A stretch of 64,000 nt of DNA. Source: Sphingobacterium sp. SGR-19. Lineage in GTDB: Bacteria > Bacteroidota > Bacteroidia > Sphingobacteriales > Sphingobacteriaceae. The position numbers and the translations under genes are program-made. The notes below the pieces were generated by a model. That model saw only the letters and a list, made by a program, of their open reading frames with translations. It had not been told where the DNA came from and did no database searches. The stretch lies in contig NZ_JAAKGS010000010.1 in NCBI RefSeq assembly GCF_011043555.1, forward strand, positions 1 to 64,000. Direction: 5' to 3'. Shown here piece after piece: positions 1 to 8,084 of this stretch (position 1 is the stretch's first letter; each line of letters opens with the position of its first letter).

Positions 1-162
1 TGCAGCTAACGCAACCTTATCAGGATTGAATGGCGAAATACCAGCTGCTATGTTGTCTGCATTGACAAATTCTTTACAATCCAATATTTCGGGCAAAACC
101 GTATAGCTAGCGGTTGTTTTACCTGCTCCGTTACATCCAGAAATAATATAAATATTTGGCAT
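1..162 (-). CDS. Zeta-toxin-like kinase, N-terminal part, runs off the left edge
   Basis: The reading frame starts at the ATG at 162-160 and is still open at base 1. It encodes the same N-terminus as the complete zeta-like protein at 8385-8963: the start MPNIYIISG, the P-loop GCNGAGKTT, and the segment FVNADNIAAGISP. Zeta-family proteins are P-loop kinases that phosphorylate UDP-N-acetylglucosamine-type sugars and act as toxins. The three coding differences from the second copy are all synonymous, which suggests this copy is, or recently was, under selection. Whether the gene is complete beyond the window cannot be seen. Confidence 0.7.
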   Translation of the reverse strand, partial: MPNIYIISGCNGAGKTTASYTVLPEILDCKEFVNADNIAAGISPFNPDKVALAA

Positions 163-206
163 AAGATATTTTCGTTGGACTAAGGTACATAATAGTATTA
201 GAAAAC
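1..206. repeat. Direct repeat copy A (206 bp seen, extends off window)
   Basis: Bases 1-206 match 8802-9007 in the same orientation with four mismatches. The repeat covers the 5' part of the zeta-like gene and 44 bases upstream of its start. Similarity stops sharply at 206/207, where hipA-like coding sequence begins. Its left boundary is outside the window. Homologous recombination between the two copies could delete or duplicate the 8.8 kb between them. Confidence 0.9.
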
Positions 207-498
207 TGGTTTTATTTTGAATGATGAAGGTTGGATGTTGTCACCAGCTTATGATCTTAGCCCCTCTATTGACAGAGATGGTTTAGCTTTGAATATCGAT
301 ATGCACAATAATGCTTTGGATTTTGATCTAGCAAAAAGTGTAGGTGAATATTTTAGGTTGAATGATCGTCAAATGAACAGCATTATAGCCGAAGTTTTGA
401 TTGTTGTGAAAGGATGGGAATCCATATCAAAGCAAATAGGTATTTCAAGAGCTGAGCAAGAGTTGATGAGGTCTGCATTCCGAACAGAAATAGATTAA
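207..498 (+). pseudogene. HipA-like kinase, C-terminal fragment
   Basis: The frame reads GFILNDEGWMLSPAYDLSP and continues to a stop at 496-498, about 95 codons. LSPAYDLxP is the conserved motif at the start of the HipA C-terminal helical region, while full HipA proteins are about 400 residues or more. All catalytic kinase motifs are missing. Homology begins immediately after the 206-bp repeat, so the 5' part of the gene was replaced by the zeta-like segment. A TTG at 217 could start translation, but a functional product is unlikely. Confidence 0.75.
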
Positions 499-552
499 TT
501 TTTTATTGAAATTATCAGCTAAATCGGTCGTTTTATAGAGTTTACTGACTAC

Positions 553-590
553 AAAAAAGTGCATTACTTCAATGGAAATAACGCACTTTT
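553..590. terminator. Bidirectional hairpin terminator
   Basis: The arms AAAAGTGC (556-562 region) and GCACTTTT (583-590) pair around a loop of about 16 bases, with A and T tracts on both sides. It lies between the convergent hipA fragment and the nitroreductase gene and can serve as a rho-independent terminator for both. Confidence 0.7.
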
Positions 591-617
591 AAAAATCCAA
601 TAAGGATTAGCAAAATT

Positions 618-1250
618 TTAGTACGTTAATACAAAATCTTCTTTAGGTACACGTACTTTTTTCATGGTCGAAAGCCAATCTTTTTCTGCATCGGCATAAC
701 CTACATACATCAAAGAAACGCTTTTCAGACCCTGTTTTTCCAATTCTAGCACTTCGTCTATAATCGCATTATTAAAACCTTCGGCTGGAGTAGTGTCTAC
801 ACGTAATTCAGCTGCTTGAGCCAATGCCATGCCTAACGCAATATAGGTCTGACGTGCTGTATGAGCAAAATTGCGTTCAGCAGGTTCGTTGAGATAAATA
901 TTTTTGAGCATATCGGTATACGAATCAAATCGTCCGCGTGGCAATCCTCTTTCGTCTGTTGTGAAATTATACACATGATCTATACGATCTGCCGTATATC
1001 TATCCCAAGCTGCAAAAATAATGATGTGTGAAGCATCGCGCATACATTCTGGATTCAGCGCACCTTTTACCAATTTGTTTTTCACTTCCTGGTCTTGTAC
1101 TATGATTACCTTAAACGGTTGTAGACCAGAAGAAGTAGGTGCTAAACGAGCTGCTTCTACTATTTTGTCAATATCTTCTTGACTTACTTTTTTATTCGGA
1201 TCATACGCTTTGACAGCATGTCTCCATTTCAAATCTTCTATTAATGACAT
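618..1250 (-). CDS. NAD(P)H-dependent nitroreductase family protein
   Basis: This is a 210-residue flavoprotein of the nitroreductase superfamily, which uses FMN and NAD(P)H to reduce nitro compounds and quinones in the cytoplasm. Family marks are the N-terminal RHAVKAYDP (the usual R-S/A-x-R-x-Y/F region that binds FMN phosphate), AARLAPTSSGLQPFKV, and a late segment SLMYVGYAD that matches the usual GY. Length is normal for the NfsB/YdgI-like group. It is the last gene of the ohrR operon, six bases after the dehydrogenase gene, so it is probably induced by organic peroxides or related electrophiles. The natural substrate is unknown. Confidence 0.88.
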   Translation of the reverse strand: MSLIEDLKWRHAVKAYDPNKKVSQEDIDKIVEAARLAPTSSGLQPFKVIIVQDQEVKNKLVKGALNPECMRDASHIIIFAAWDRYTADRIDHVYNFTTDERGLPRGRFDSYTDMLKNIYLNEPAERNFAHTARQTYIALGMALAQAAELRVDTTPAEGFNNAIIDEVLELEKQGLKSVSLMYVGYADAEKDWLSTMKKVRVPKEDFVLTY

Positions 1251-1256
1251 TGTTAT

Positions 1257-2153
1257 TTATTTTAAAAAATCTTTTTGTTTAAAGCTTGGATTTGGATATT
1301 TATAAAACCCTTCACCTGTCTCTACACCCAATTTACCTTTATCTATAAATTCTGCTTTCAGCTTATCTGCAATTTTAAGTTTTACAGGATCCTTGGTTTT
1401 ATCTGCCACCATTTTATTAATATTATAAGCGGTGGTAATTCCCACAACATCCAGAATACCAAAAGGACCTAATGGAGCACCTGTAGCAACCATCCAAGTC
1501 TTATCGACAGTCTCAATATCTGCTACATCTCTTATCCACAAGTCCATTCCGGCGCTCAAAAGAGGAACTAGCAGTGAATTGACAATGTAACCTGGCTGTT
1601 CTTTATGGATGGCCAAAGGCACCATGCCGATCTGTTTAGCAAATACTAATAAAATTTCAAATACTTCATCCGAAGTACCAGGATGTTTCATTACTTCCCC
1701 AGTATTATGTTTCCATATTTCATTGGCAAAGTGTAGGGCCACAAATTTTTCCGGACGTCCGGTATACGCTGCAAATTGACTCGGTAATAAGGTAGACGAG
1801 TTGGTGGCAAAAACGGTTTTCTCCGGAGCAACTTTTGCTAATTTTTGATAAAATTCAATCTTAATTTGTGGATTTTCAGGTACAGCTTCAATCACTAAAT
1901 CTGCGTCTTTAACTGCTTCAGCTAAATCTGACGTATACGATAATCTCGCTTTTGTAGCTTGCAACTGATCATCTGTCGCACCCAAATCTTGTTTGAAAGC
2001 TTCACTCAAAATATCAAATTTTGCTTTCGCTTTTTCTAATACTTCATCGTTAATATCATAAACAGTTACGTTAAAATTGTGGAATGCTGTTTGAAAAGCA
2101 ATCTGATAGCCCAATACACCACTCCCTGCTATTGTTACATTTTTAAAGTCCAT
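1257..2153 (-). CDS. 3-hydroxyacyl-CoA dehydrogenase
   Basis: The 298-residue protein has an N-terminal Rossmann fold (VTIAGSGVLGYQIAFQTA, NAD-binding GxGxxG at residues 10-15), the catalytic-domain segment ATNSSTLLPSQFA, and a C-terminal helical dimerisation domain containing GILDVVGITT. These are features of the short monofunctional 3-hydroxybutyryl/hydroxyacyl-CoA dehydrogenases, which oxidise 3-hydroxyacyl-CoA with NAD+. It lies 18 bases downstream of ohr and 6 bases upstream of the nitroreductase in an OhrR-headed operon. A fatty-acid or detoxification role there (for example handling oxidised acyl chains) is inferred only. Confidence 0.88.
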   Translation of the reverse strand: MDFKNVTIAGSGVLGYQIAFQTAFHNFNVTVYDINDEVLEKAKAKFDILSEAFKQDLGATDDQLQATKARLSYTSDLAEAVKDADLVIEAVPENPQIKIEFYQKLAKVAPEKTVFATNSSTLLPSQFAAYTGRPEKFVALHFANEIWKHNTGEVMKHPGTSDEVFEILLVFAKQIGMVPLAIHKEQPGYIVNSLLVPLLSAGMDLWIRDVADIETVDKTWMVATGAPLGPFGILDVVGITTAYNINKMVADKTKDPVKLKIADKLKAEFIDKGKLGVETGEGFYKYPNPSFKQKDFLK

Positions 2154-2171
2154 ACCATTTATATGTTACTT

Positions 2172-2594
2172 TTAATTGTTAGTTACTACCAATTTTACTT
2201 CTATATTTCCGCGTGTCGCATTGGAATAAGGACAAACTTGATGCGCCTGTTCTACGAGTTTGTTGGCTTCTTCTATGGAGACCCCTGGAATATTAACCTC
2301 TAACTCGGCCTCCAAACCAAAACCACCATTATCTAACTGCCCGATCCCTACCTTAGCGGTTACAGTAGTTTCTCCTGTCTGAATACGTGATTTTTTAATC
2401 ACCAAATTCAAAGCGCTATCAAAACATGCTGCATATCCACCTGCAAATAACATCTCGGGATTAGTAAAGTCATCACTTTTACCGCCCAATGCTTTCGGTG
2501 CACGTACATCTACATTCAATACACCATTTTCACTTTTGATGTGTCCGTCTCGTCCTCCTTGAGCGGTAACACGTGTTGTATACAAAGTTTTCAT
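2172..2594 (-). CDS. ohr: Organic hydroperoxide resistance protein (Ohr/OsmC family)
   Basis: This 140-residue Ohr-type peroxiredoxin reduces organic hydroperoxides with lipoyl-dependent electrons. Both catalytic cysteines are visible: AACFDSALNL (about residue 60) and VCPYSNATRGN (about residue 124), the latter being the Ohr-subfamily signature. The N-terminal TRVTAQGGRDGHIKSENG is also typical. It is ten bases downstream of ohrR, the classical arrangement. Confidence 0.95.
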   Translation of the reverse strand: MKTLYTTRVTAQGGRDGHIKSENGVLNVDVRAPKALGGKSDDFTNPEMLFAGGYAACFDSALNLVIKKSRIQTGETTVTAKVGIGQLDNGGFGLEAELEVNIPGVSIEEANKLVEQAHQVCPYSNATRGNIEVKLVVTNN

Positions 2595-2604
2595 TTTTCT
2601 ATTT

Positions 2605-3024
2605 TTATAAATTTGATAATATCTTGTCTATACTATTTTTCAATAGTTTTAATTCTGCTACAGGTATAGACATTGCATCAACCATTGCTGAAGGTACATT
2701 TTGTGCTTTCGTTTTTAATTGATGACCCGCTGCTGTAAGGGAAATGACTACCATTCTTTCATCTGCCTGACTTCTCTTCCGCATTACAATTTCCTTTTGT
2801 TCTAACCGCTTTAAAAGGGGGGTCAGTGTACCACTGTCTAGATTCAACTTCTCTCCGATGGCCGAAACAGATTGTTCATCTTTCTCCCAAAGCACGAGCA
2901 TCACCAAATATTGTGGATAAGTTAACTCCAAATCTTCTAGCAAGGATCGATATTTGTTCACCATCTCTTTTGCCAAAGTGTAAATTGGGAAGCAAACTTG
3001 ATTTTCTAATTTTAAATGATCCAT
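2605..3024 (-). CDS. ohrR: MarR-family peroxide-sensing repressor OhrR
   Basis: This is a 139-residue MarR winged-helix protein. Cys11, in ENQVCFPIYTLAKEM, sits exactly where the redox-sensing cysteine of OhrR proteins lies. The DNA-binding part is LNLDSGTLTPLLKRLEQKEIV, followed by the wing RSQADERMVVISLT. Known OhrR proteins are inactivated by organic hydroperoxides through this cysteine and derepress ohr. It is the first gene of a four-gene operon, and an inverted repeat in its own promoter implies autoregulation. Confidence 0.93.
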   Translation of the reverse strand: MDHLKLENQVCFPIYTLAKEMVNKYRSLLEDLELTYPQYLVMLVLWEKDEQSVSAIGEKLNLDSGTLTPLLKRLEQKEIVMRKRSQADERMVVISLTAAGHQLKTKAQNVPSAMVDAMSIPVAELKLLKNSIDKILSNL

Positions 3025-3043
3025 CTTGTACTCGTTTACTCTA

Positions 3044-3076
3044 CAAAGATAAAGCCATTATGTATTGCGCACAATA
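3044..3076 (-). promoter_or_regulatory. ohrR operon promoter overlapped by an inverted-repeat operator
   Basis: On the minus strand a perfect Bacteroidota -7 element TATCTTTG lies at 3051-3044. A TTG lies 20 bases upstream of it, within the near-perfect palindrome TATTGTGCGCAATA (3076-3063). The predicted start site is about 12 bases before the ohrR ATG. An OhrR dimer bound here would block the -33 region. Confidence 0.75.
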
Positions 3077-3190
3077 TAATTTTGTAAAATTAATGTATTT
3101 TTAATTCTAGCCTTAAAGTTTCATAAACGGTATATTCAATAAAATTCTGCAGACCATATATAAGGGAGGTAAATACGCCAAGATCTGGAC

Positions 3191-3334
3191 ATGATGACTG
3201 CCGATTCTTCACAAGCGGAGCAGATAGCAGAAGTGGTATACGAGCCCGCCACAGATGAGAAAAACATTAAAAGTCTGCTCACCGACAATAAAAGCTATAT
3301 TGACTACAATCAAAACATTTTAACGCCAGCCTAA
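3191..3334 (+). pseudogene. Short-chain dehydrogenase, C-terminal fragment
   Basis: A 47-codon frame contains AEQIAEVVYEPATDE, resembling the C-terminal segment of classical SDR oxidoreductases (xxVAxVIYEAATDGK followed by a tail). The Rossmann fold and the YxxxK catalytic site are absent. Its 3' end overlaps the end of the convergent luciferase-like gene by 15 bases. It is probably decayed sequence, and the family call rests on one motif. Confidence 0.5.
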
Positions 3335-4342
3335 TTCAGGTGCTACATACTTCAAGATAGACTCTAATACGTGAATATTATAGTCTACACCTAGCGTATT
3401 GGGAATCGTCAACAATAAAGTGTCAGCTTCTTGAATCGCTTCATCGTTTGCCAATTCTTTGATCAATTGATCCGGTTCAGCAGCATAGCTACGACCAAAA
3501 ACTGCTCTCTGTGTCCCTTCCAATATGCCGACTTTATCTACACTTTCGGCTTGCTGACCAAAATAATATCTATCCTGATCATTCACGATAGCAAAAATTG
3601 ATCTACTAACCGAAACTCTAGGTTCACGTGTATGTCCTGCTTTTTTATACGCTTCTCTATACTTCCGTATTTGCTCAGCTTGTTGTACATGAAATGGCTT
3701 ACCACTTTCATCATACTTTAATGTAGAACTTTGTAGGTTCATCCCGATTTCTCCTGCCCATTCTGCTGTTGCATCAGAGGCAGAACCCCACCATATGCGA
3801 TCTCTCAAACCACGTGAATTTGGTTCTATTCCTAACAATCCAGGCGGATTAGGAAACATGGGATTAGGGTTAGGTTGTGCAAACCCCTCTCCTTTCAGCA
3901 AATTGTAAAACTCTAGTCCCTTTCTTCTACCCATATCTTGGTCGGTTTCCCCATCTTGTAATGTGTAACCAAAGTGTTTCCAACCATCGATTACTTGCTC
4001 TGGAGAACCTCTACTGACACCAAGTTGCAACCTGCCCTCAGCTATTAAGTCTGCAGAACTCGCATCTTCAACCATATACATCGGGTTCTCATAACGCATA
4101 TCGATCACACCAGTTCCGATTTCTATTTTATTTGTCTTAGCCCCTATAGCCGAAAGTAATGGAAAAGGAGAAGCCAATTGACGCGCAAAATGATGTACCC
4201 TAAAATATGCACCATCAACACCAATAGCCTCAGCTGCAACTGCTAAATCAATGGATTGAAGCAAAGTGTCACTAGCTGTTTTGGTATCATAGGCTGGAAG
4301 ATTAGCCCAATGACCAAATGATAAAAACCCTATATTCTTCAT
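3320..4342 (-). CDS. LLM-class (luciferase-like) flavin-dependent oxidoreductase
   Basis: This 340-residue protein is of the bacterial-luciferase-like monooxygenase superfamily, which uses reduced flavin from a partner reductase. Family marks are the N-terminal strand NIGFLSFGHW, YFRVHHFARQLASPFPLLSAIG, the RLQLGVSRGSPEQVIDGW segment, and a TIM-barrel length. I chose the ATG at 4342 (MKNIGFLSF) because the upstream ATG at 4357 would add only five unrelated residues. The substrate is unknown. It stands alone between two gene fragments. Confidence 0.85.
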   Translation of the reverse strand: MKNIGFLSFGHWANLPAYDTKTASDTLLQSIDLAVAAEAIGVDGAYFRVHHFARQLASPFPLLSAIGAKTNKIEIGTGVIDMRYENPMYMVEDASSADLIAEGRLQLGVSRGSPEQVIDGWKHFGYTLQDGETDQDMGRRKGLEFYNLLKGEGFAQPNPNPMFPNPPGLLGIEPNSRGLRDRIWWGSASDATAEWAGEIGMNLQSSTLKYDESGKPFHVQQAEQIRKYREAYKKAGHTREPRVSVSRSIFAIVNDQDRYYFGQQAESVDKVGILEGTQRAVFGRSYAAEPDQLIKELANDEAIQEADTLLLTIPNTLGVDYNIHVLESILKYVAPELGWR

Positions 4343-4409
4343 ACTACAAATGTACACCGGATCTTTCTTCTTATTCTTGATCTATGATAAGTAATTGTGG
4401 TCAATCTAA

Positions 4410-4607
4410 ATGCTGAACACCAATCTTGATCAATGTCTTTCTTTAAACTTTTTGTCGGGCTTTCCCAATGATTGGTTTGCTGTGTTATTATTCGGATTAA
4501 ATTTTCAGGTAGAACACCATCTATTCCCAAAGGTAAGCCATGTGCATTATCCCGTTCTAAACATTCCTTCAGCAGGCTTTATTAAATTTGCATATATGGG
4601 AATATAG
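4410..4607 (+). pseudogene. Membrane fatty-acid desaturase, C-terminal fragment
   Basis: The translated segment GLNFQVEHHLFPKVSHVHYP contains the third histidine box (QVEHH) of front-end/linoleoyl-CoA-type membrane desaturases. The first two histidine boxes and the membrane segments are missing, and the frame runs into unrelated sequence after the VHYPVLN region. It is a remnant of a gene whose 5' part is gone. Confidence 0.7.
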
Positions 4608-4900
4608 TTATATATTTGCAACCAACACAAGGCTCTGCCTACGATTCTTCTGCCAGTTTGGTTATAACCTCGCTTTCAGTTTAGTTTATTCAGTCGCCAT
4701 TTTAAAGTTTTCAATAATATATATAGCATTAATCTGCTACGCGACATTTAGGTTCCGATTTTTAAGTCTCTCATATATTTCTGTTAACAAAACGAAAATT
4801 GTCTTACAACATGTGTAAGCAACGCCTTGTCTTAAATAGGTATAATTCTTATTTCCTAATGATCGACGATAGGGATAAGATAAACAGTCAACAGAAAACA

Positions 4901-6010
4901 ATGGATTTCAAAAACATCGGGCTGATAGCTCCCCTTTTAAAAGCTATCGACGGATTAGGGCACACAGCACCTACCGACATACAGAAGCAATCTATTCCAT
5001 ATATCCTCCAAGGTAAGAATATAATAGGTTGTGCACAGACAGGAACCGGAAAAACAGGAGCTTTCGCAATACCACTTTTACATTTATTAGCTACAGAACA
5101 ATATACCGGCAAAAAGCCGCGCGCATTGGTCGTGGTTCCTACAAGGGAATTGGCCGTACAGATTGGTCAGAGTTTCGCCGGTTACGGTAAATATCTCCCC
5201 ATCGAACATATGGTTATTTATGGCGGTGTTTCGCAGGTTAACCAGGTATCCCGTTTACAAAAAGGTGTGGATATACTTGTTGCTACTCCCGGACGGTTGT
5301 TGGACTTAATGAATCAGGGGCATGTAGACCTCGGTTCAGTCCGAAGGTTAATTCTTGACGAAGCAGACAATATGCTTGATATGGGATTTGTCAACGATAT
5401 CAAAAAAATATTGAAACGTATGCCTGCCCAAAAGCAGACGTTGCTTTTTTCAGCAACCATGCCCAAGGCTATACGAAAATTTGCCGGAGAGATCTTGGAT
5501 CAACCTGTTGAGGTCAGTGTTTCTCCCATATCTTCGACATCTGAAAAGGTGAGCCAGTCTGTGTTCTTTATAGACAAGAACCAAAAGACAAAACGGTTGA
5601 CCAAGATGCTACTTGGTGAAAAAAACATACAGACTCTCATATTTATGCGCACCAAGCATGGTGCAGATCGGTTGGCAAAGTCACTCGGAAAAAGCGGGGT
5701 ACAGACAGCGTGTATACATGGTAATAAATCACAGAATGCTCGGGAAAACGCCCTTCTATCCTTTAAGAATGGTAAGATCAATGTACTTATAGCTACAGAT
5801 ATAGCATCCAGAGGAATTGACATTAAAGAGCTTCCACAGGTCATTAACTACGATCTCCCAGGAGATTCCGAAACATACGTACACCGTATAGGACGTACCG
5901 GACGGGCAGGAAAGGAAGGGAAAGCCGTTTCATTCTGTAGTGAAGATGAGAGGCCGATGCTGGCAAAAATCCAAAAACTGATCGGCTTTCAGGTGCCGAT
6001 CGCACAATAA
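4901..6010 (+). CDS. DEAD-box ATP-dependent RNA helicase
   Basis: This is a 369-residue minimal DEAD-box helicase that unwinds structured RNA with ATP. In order it shows the Q motif GHTAPTDIQKQSIP, motif I AQTGTGKT, Ia PTRELAVQ, Ib TPGRLLD, II DEAD, III SAT, IV LIFMRTK, V TDIASRGIDI and VI HRIGRTGRAG. It lacks the long basic C-terminal tail of RhlE/CsdA types. I start at MDFKNIGL because homology begins there; the open frame extends 102 bases upstream without family similarity. The csp gene follows after 31 bases, so the pair probably acts together in cold adaptation. Confidence 0.93.
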   Translation: MDFKNIGLIAPLLKAIDGLGHTAPTDIQKQSIPYILQGKNIIGCAQTGTGKTGAFAIPLLHLLATEQYTGKKPRALVVVPTRELAVQIGQSFAGYGKYLPIEHMVIYGGVSQVNQVSRLQKGVDILVATPGRLLDLMNQGHVDLGSVRRLILDEADNMLDMGFVNDIKKILKRMPAQKQTLLFSATMPKAIRKFAGEILDQPVEVSVSPISSTSEKVSQSVFFIDKNQKTKRLTKMLLGEKNIQTLIFMRTKHGADRLAKSLGKSGVQTACIHGNKSQNARENALLSFKNGKINVLIATDIASRGIDIKELPQVINYDLPGDSETYVHRIGRTGRAGKEGKAVSFCSEDERPMLAKIQKLIGFQVPIAQ

Positions 6011-6041
6011 TCGAATAATTTATCAATAAAACAATAATACA

Positions 6042-6236
6042 ATGCAAGAAGGAACAGTAAAATTCTTTAACGAAACAAAAGGTTTCGGTTTTATCACACC
6101 CACAGATGGCGGTGCAGATATTTTTGTCCACACAACTGGACTTATGAGTAACATCCGCGAAAACGATTCGGTGACATTTGACGTAGAGAATGGAAAAAAA
6201 GGTGTTAATGCGACAAACGTCCGTGTAGCACGATAA
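6042..6236 (+). CDS. Cold-shock domain protein (CspA family)
   Basis: This 64-residue single OB-fold protein carries both nucleic-acid-binding motifs: RNP1 KGFGFI and RNP2 DIFVH. CspA proteins are RNA chaperones that melt secondary structure in cold-stressed cells. It lies 31 bases downstream of the DEAD-box helicase on the same strand and ends just before a strong terminator, so the two probably share a transcript. Confidence 0.95.
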   Translation: MQEGTVKFFNETKGFGFITPTDGGADIFVHTTGLMSNIRENDSVTFDVENGKKGVNATNVRVAR

Positions 6237-6272
6237 ATTCAATACCTCAAAAATTAAGATAGAGGATATAAT

Positions 6273-6297
6273 GGGGCAAAGTTATTTTGCCCCTTTT
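6273..6297 (+). terminator. Rho-independent terminator of the helicase-csp unit
   Basis: A perfect 8-bp stem, GGGGCAAA (6273-6280) with TTTGCCCC (6286-6293), has a 5-base loop and is followed by TTTT. Confidence 0.9.
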
Positions 6298-6531
6298 CTT
6301 TCGATAAAATTATCACACAACCTCCTTATAAGCATACCGTCAAGTAGTTATCCGCAAGACTATTTGTCTATTACTTTACCTTTATGTATATGTACATCTA
6401 AATGCGTGCACTGTACGATTTTACAAGATATTTTATCTACGAAGGTCGACAGCGAATACCATGATGAATCTTTTAACAAAAACATTCAGCGACCGTACAA
6501 TGCGGGAGTAGGGAAATGGTAAAATTCAACA

Positions 6532-7386
6532 CTATAAAAAGCTCTCGGATCTAAAATATGTCGGGATCAACAGGTTATTGCTTATATATTTTGGCAAATT
6601 GCGCGACATAAATCTTGTAAAAAAGCTCTTTCGATTGTAACAAACGACTAATAGATCTACTCCCTCCTTCTCAATCATCCAATCGATCGCACGGGGTATA
6701 GGCATGTAATAGTCCAATCGATACACTGCATTCTTTTCAATATATTTAATGCTATTAAACTGAAGCTTGTCGGCAAATGCTGCAGTAAGACTATTGATCG
6801 TCTCTGGAGCAGCAGTTATACCTTTTTCCGTCACATGCATTAACAGCAGATCGAGCGTACCGGGCACGCGATCGGTTAACGATTGCAACAAGGTTCGTTC
6901 ATTATTTTTAAAATTAGTGAGTAATCCCACCTTTTCGACTTTGGACTGTCCTAACTGCTCTGGTACAGCTATTATCCCAATGGGACAACACTTGATCAAG
7001 TTTAACGTGGTACTGCCCAAAGTACGTTTTTTTAGTCCACTCGCACCAGCTGTTCCCATCACGACAAAGACGTAGCTGTTTTCCTGCAACAAATTCAATA
7101 CTGTGTCAGCCACGTCGCCAAACATACAGGCCGTGGTCACACGGGCATCCGGGTGTAGATCAGTTAATTTTGCTGCCAAAGTTTTCATTTTCGATTCCCC
7201 TTCTTTTCGCTGTACTTCTGCTACAGCTTCTCCAAAATGATCTTGAAAGGTCAAATTGGCCGATGGGGCATAAGTATGCAAAATATGTAACTTCCACTGA
7301 AACTGCTCAGCTAGAAATGCCGAGTAGCGGATGCCAGACCAAGCATTGTCTGAAAAATCGGTAAGTACCAGTAAAGTATTGTTCAT
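6532..7386 (-). CDS. Universal stress protein with two UspA domains
   Basis: This is a 284-residue cytoplasmic protein with tandem USP domains. The first domain (residues 1-145) starts NTLLVLTDFSDNAWSGIRYS and has the ATP-binding pattern GTAGASG...GSTT near residue 110-127. The second (about 150-280) is degenerate and lacks that pattern. Such tandem UspA proteins are common in Bacteroidota and bind nucleotides under stress. It is monocistronic as seen here. Confidence 0.9.
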   Translation of the reverse strand: MNNTLLVLTDFSDNAWSGIRYSAFLAEQFQWKLHILHTYAPSANLTFQDHFGEAVAEVQRKEGESKMKTLAAKLTDLHPDARVTTACMFGDVADTVLNLLQENSYVFVVMGTAGASGLKKRTLGSTTLNLIKCCPIGIIAVPEQLGQSKVEKVGLLTNFKNNERTLLQSLTDRVPGTLDLLLMHVTEKGITAAPETINSLTAAFADKLQFNSIKYIEKNAVYRLDYYMPIPRAIDWMIEKEGVDLLVVCYNRKSFFTRFMSRNLPKYISNNLLIPTYFRSESFL

Positions 7387-7573
7387 GGTCGTCTATTTAC
7401 GCTTAACAATACAACAATGCAGCTTGAAATAAGTTTGTTACAGTCCGTCCAGTCTTCATTCTTTTCTAAAAAAAATCTGCACTATAATTTGGTCTATTGC
7501 GGATAGGAAACGAAAAAGTTACGTTACATGCTATTGTTGGTTAACAACGTTTATTCGCTATTACATTGCTTTC

Positions 7574-7744
7574 ATGTTGATAAATTATGGTATGATAAAG
7601 CTGGTTCATGCCCAGATGCCTCCTCCCGGTCTAGATCGATTGATGCAGCCCTTAGGCGAATTTTCTCCCATGGGATTAGCTTGGACTTACTTTGGATATT
7701 CGAAAGGATACAACATTTTTGTCGGGATCGTGGAAATTCTAGCT
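7574..7744 (+). pseudogene. DoxX-like membrane protein, N-terminal fragment
   Basis: The frame reads PPPGLDRLMQPLGEFSPMGL followed by AWTYFGYSKGYNIF. This pattern (first periplasmic loop and second membrane helix) is typical of DoxX-like proteins of Bacteroidota. After about 55 residues, in VEILAG, the protein changes without a stop into an alpha/beta-hydrolase tail. The remaining DoxX helices are missing, so this is a broken gene. Confidence 0.65.
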
Positions 7745-7936
7745 GGGTTTCACGGAACCGCCGATGACGAAATATCCATACACGAAACGGAAAGAATAGT
7801 TGACTCCTTACAAAAATGCAATGGAAACATAACCTTCCATCGACTTAAAGGTGAAGGCCATGGTATCCAATATCTCTATGAACACAATCCAGAAATCTAT
7901 AAACGGATGTTGAAGCAGAAGAAAACAGCAATTTGA
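7745..7936 (+). pseudogene. Alpha/beta-hydrolase, C-terminal fragment fused in frame to DoxX piece
   Basis: FHGTADDEISIHETERIVDS and GEGHGIQYLYEHNPEIYKRM match the C-terminal quarter of S9-like/dienelactone-hydrolase-type esterases, carrying the catalytic Asp (TADD) and His (GHG). The nucleophile GxSxG region is absent. The frame continues unbroken from the DoxX fragment, so a 120-residue chimeric protein could be made from 7574, but it has no plausible active site. Confidence 0.65.
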
Positions 7937-8084
7937 AACTGGCGTCCACCACGTTCAAGCCACTTAAATTCAATTTCGGGGTAAGCTATTTCAGGAAAAG
8001 ACATAGCGGTGCAATCGTTTTGTTACCTATATCAGTCTTTTGGAAAATAATCTACAACTCAGATTCTAAACCCGTCGAATTCGA

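Noticed and set aside
4347..4354. TACATTTG on the minus strand in front of the luciferase-like gene
   Set aside because: It matches the -7 consensus but lies four bases before the chosen start codon, which would need a leaderless transcript. Evidence is too weak to call.
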